This document shows positions 63,946 through 64,000 of a DNA stretch of 64,000 bases, in pieces (the stretch's first letter is position 1; every line of letters starts with the position of its first letter). The notes under the pieces are model-generated. The model worked only from the letters and a program-made list of their open reading frames with translations. It had not been told where the DNA came from and ran no database searches. The position numbers and the translations under genes are program-made. The DNA comes from Dendrophyllia cribrosa (taxonomy: Eukaryota; Cnidaria; Anthozoa; Scleractinia; Dendrophylliidae): the NCBI GenBank assembly GCA_024195265.1, contig JAJLRJ010000002.1, positions 20,992,570 through 21,056,569 on the forward strand. The letters run 5' to 3'.

Positions 63946-64000
63946 GCAATAATAAACTATATAAAATCGTATTATGGATTATGTCCATGGAAAGCTGCTA

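Overview
This is animal nuclear DNA, most likely from a cnidarian of the coral or sea-anemone type. The evidence is compact multi-exon genes with GT-AG introns, tRNA genes nested in introns, many short inverted-repeat (MITE-like) transposons, long poly(G) tracts, and a complete Polinton/Maverick element. The taxon is inferred from style and gene content; no search was run.

Layout. 0.8-3.7 kb: two intronless tandem GILT-like thiol reductase genes (+). 3.7-8.8 kb: repeat-rich spacer with fold-back elements, a tRNA-Glu relic and a 1.5-kb inverted-repeat element carrying a broken THAP-like coding relic. 8.8-20.8 kb and 22.7-30.6 kb: two head-to-tail 11-exon genes for transmembrane prolyl 4-hydroxylase (P4HTM)-like proteins (+). 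34.1-62.1 kb: a third P4HTM-like gene (-), also 11 exons with the same phases, whose intron 2 is about 20.5 kb long. That intron holds a tRNA-Lys gene and the Polinton. Intron 1 holds a roughly 1-kb (GAAA)n array, and intron 7 holds a tRNA-Glu on the opposite strand. 62.1-64 kb: spacer with a second, probably dead, tRNA-Lys copy.

The Polinton spans 41794-59229 (17,436 bp). It has a perfect 6-bp target duplication (GGGCGG), ends AG...CT, and 159-bp terminal repeats that are identical. Each tip is an imperfect 73-nt palindrome. The element carries the whole virus-like set: packaging ATPase, minor and major capsid proteins, adenovirus-type protease, phospholipase A2-like protein, retrovirus-like integrase with chromodomain, and protein-primed PolB. 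It also has a phage-fibre-like protein, a two-membrane-segment protein, a zinc-ribbon protein and small AT-hook/zinc-finger proteins. Genes sit in two blocks diverging from about 47.4 kb, where four tandem 12-bp repeats lie.

Several Polinton genes are broken: nonsense codons, frameshifts, lost ATG starts, and an Asn in place of a catalytic Asp in the integrase. PolB, both capsid genes and the fibre gene are open. The copy therefore looks recent by its ends but is not autonomous. The host genes appear intact, and the element can be removed by splicing with intron 2.
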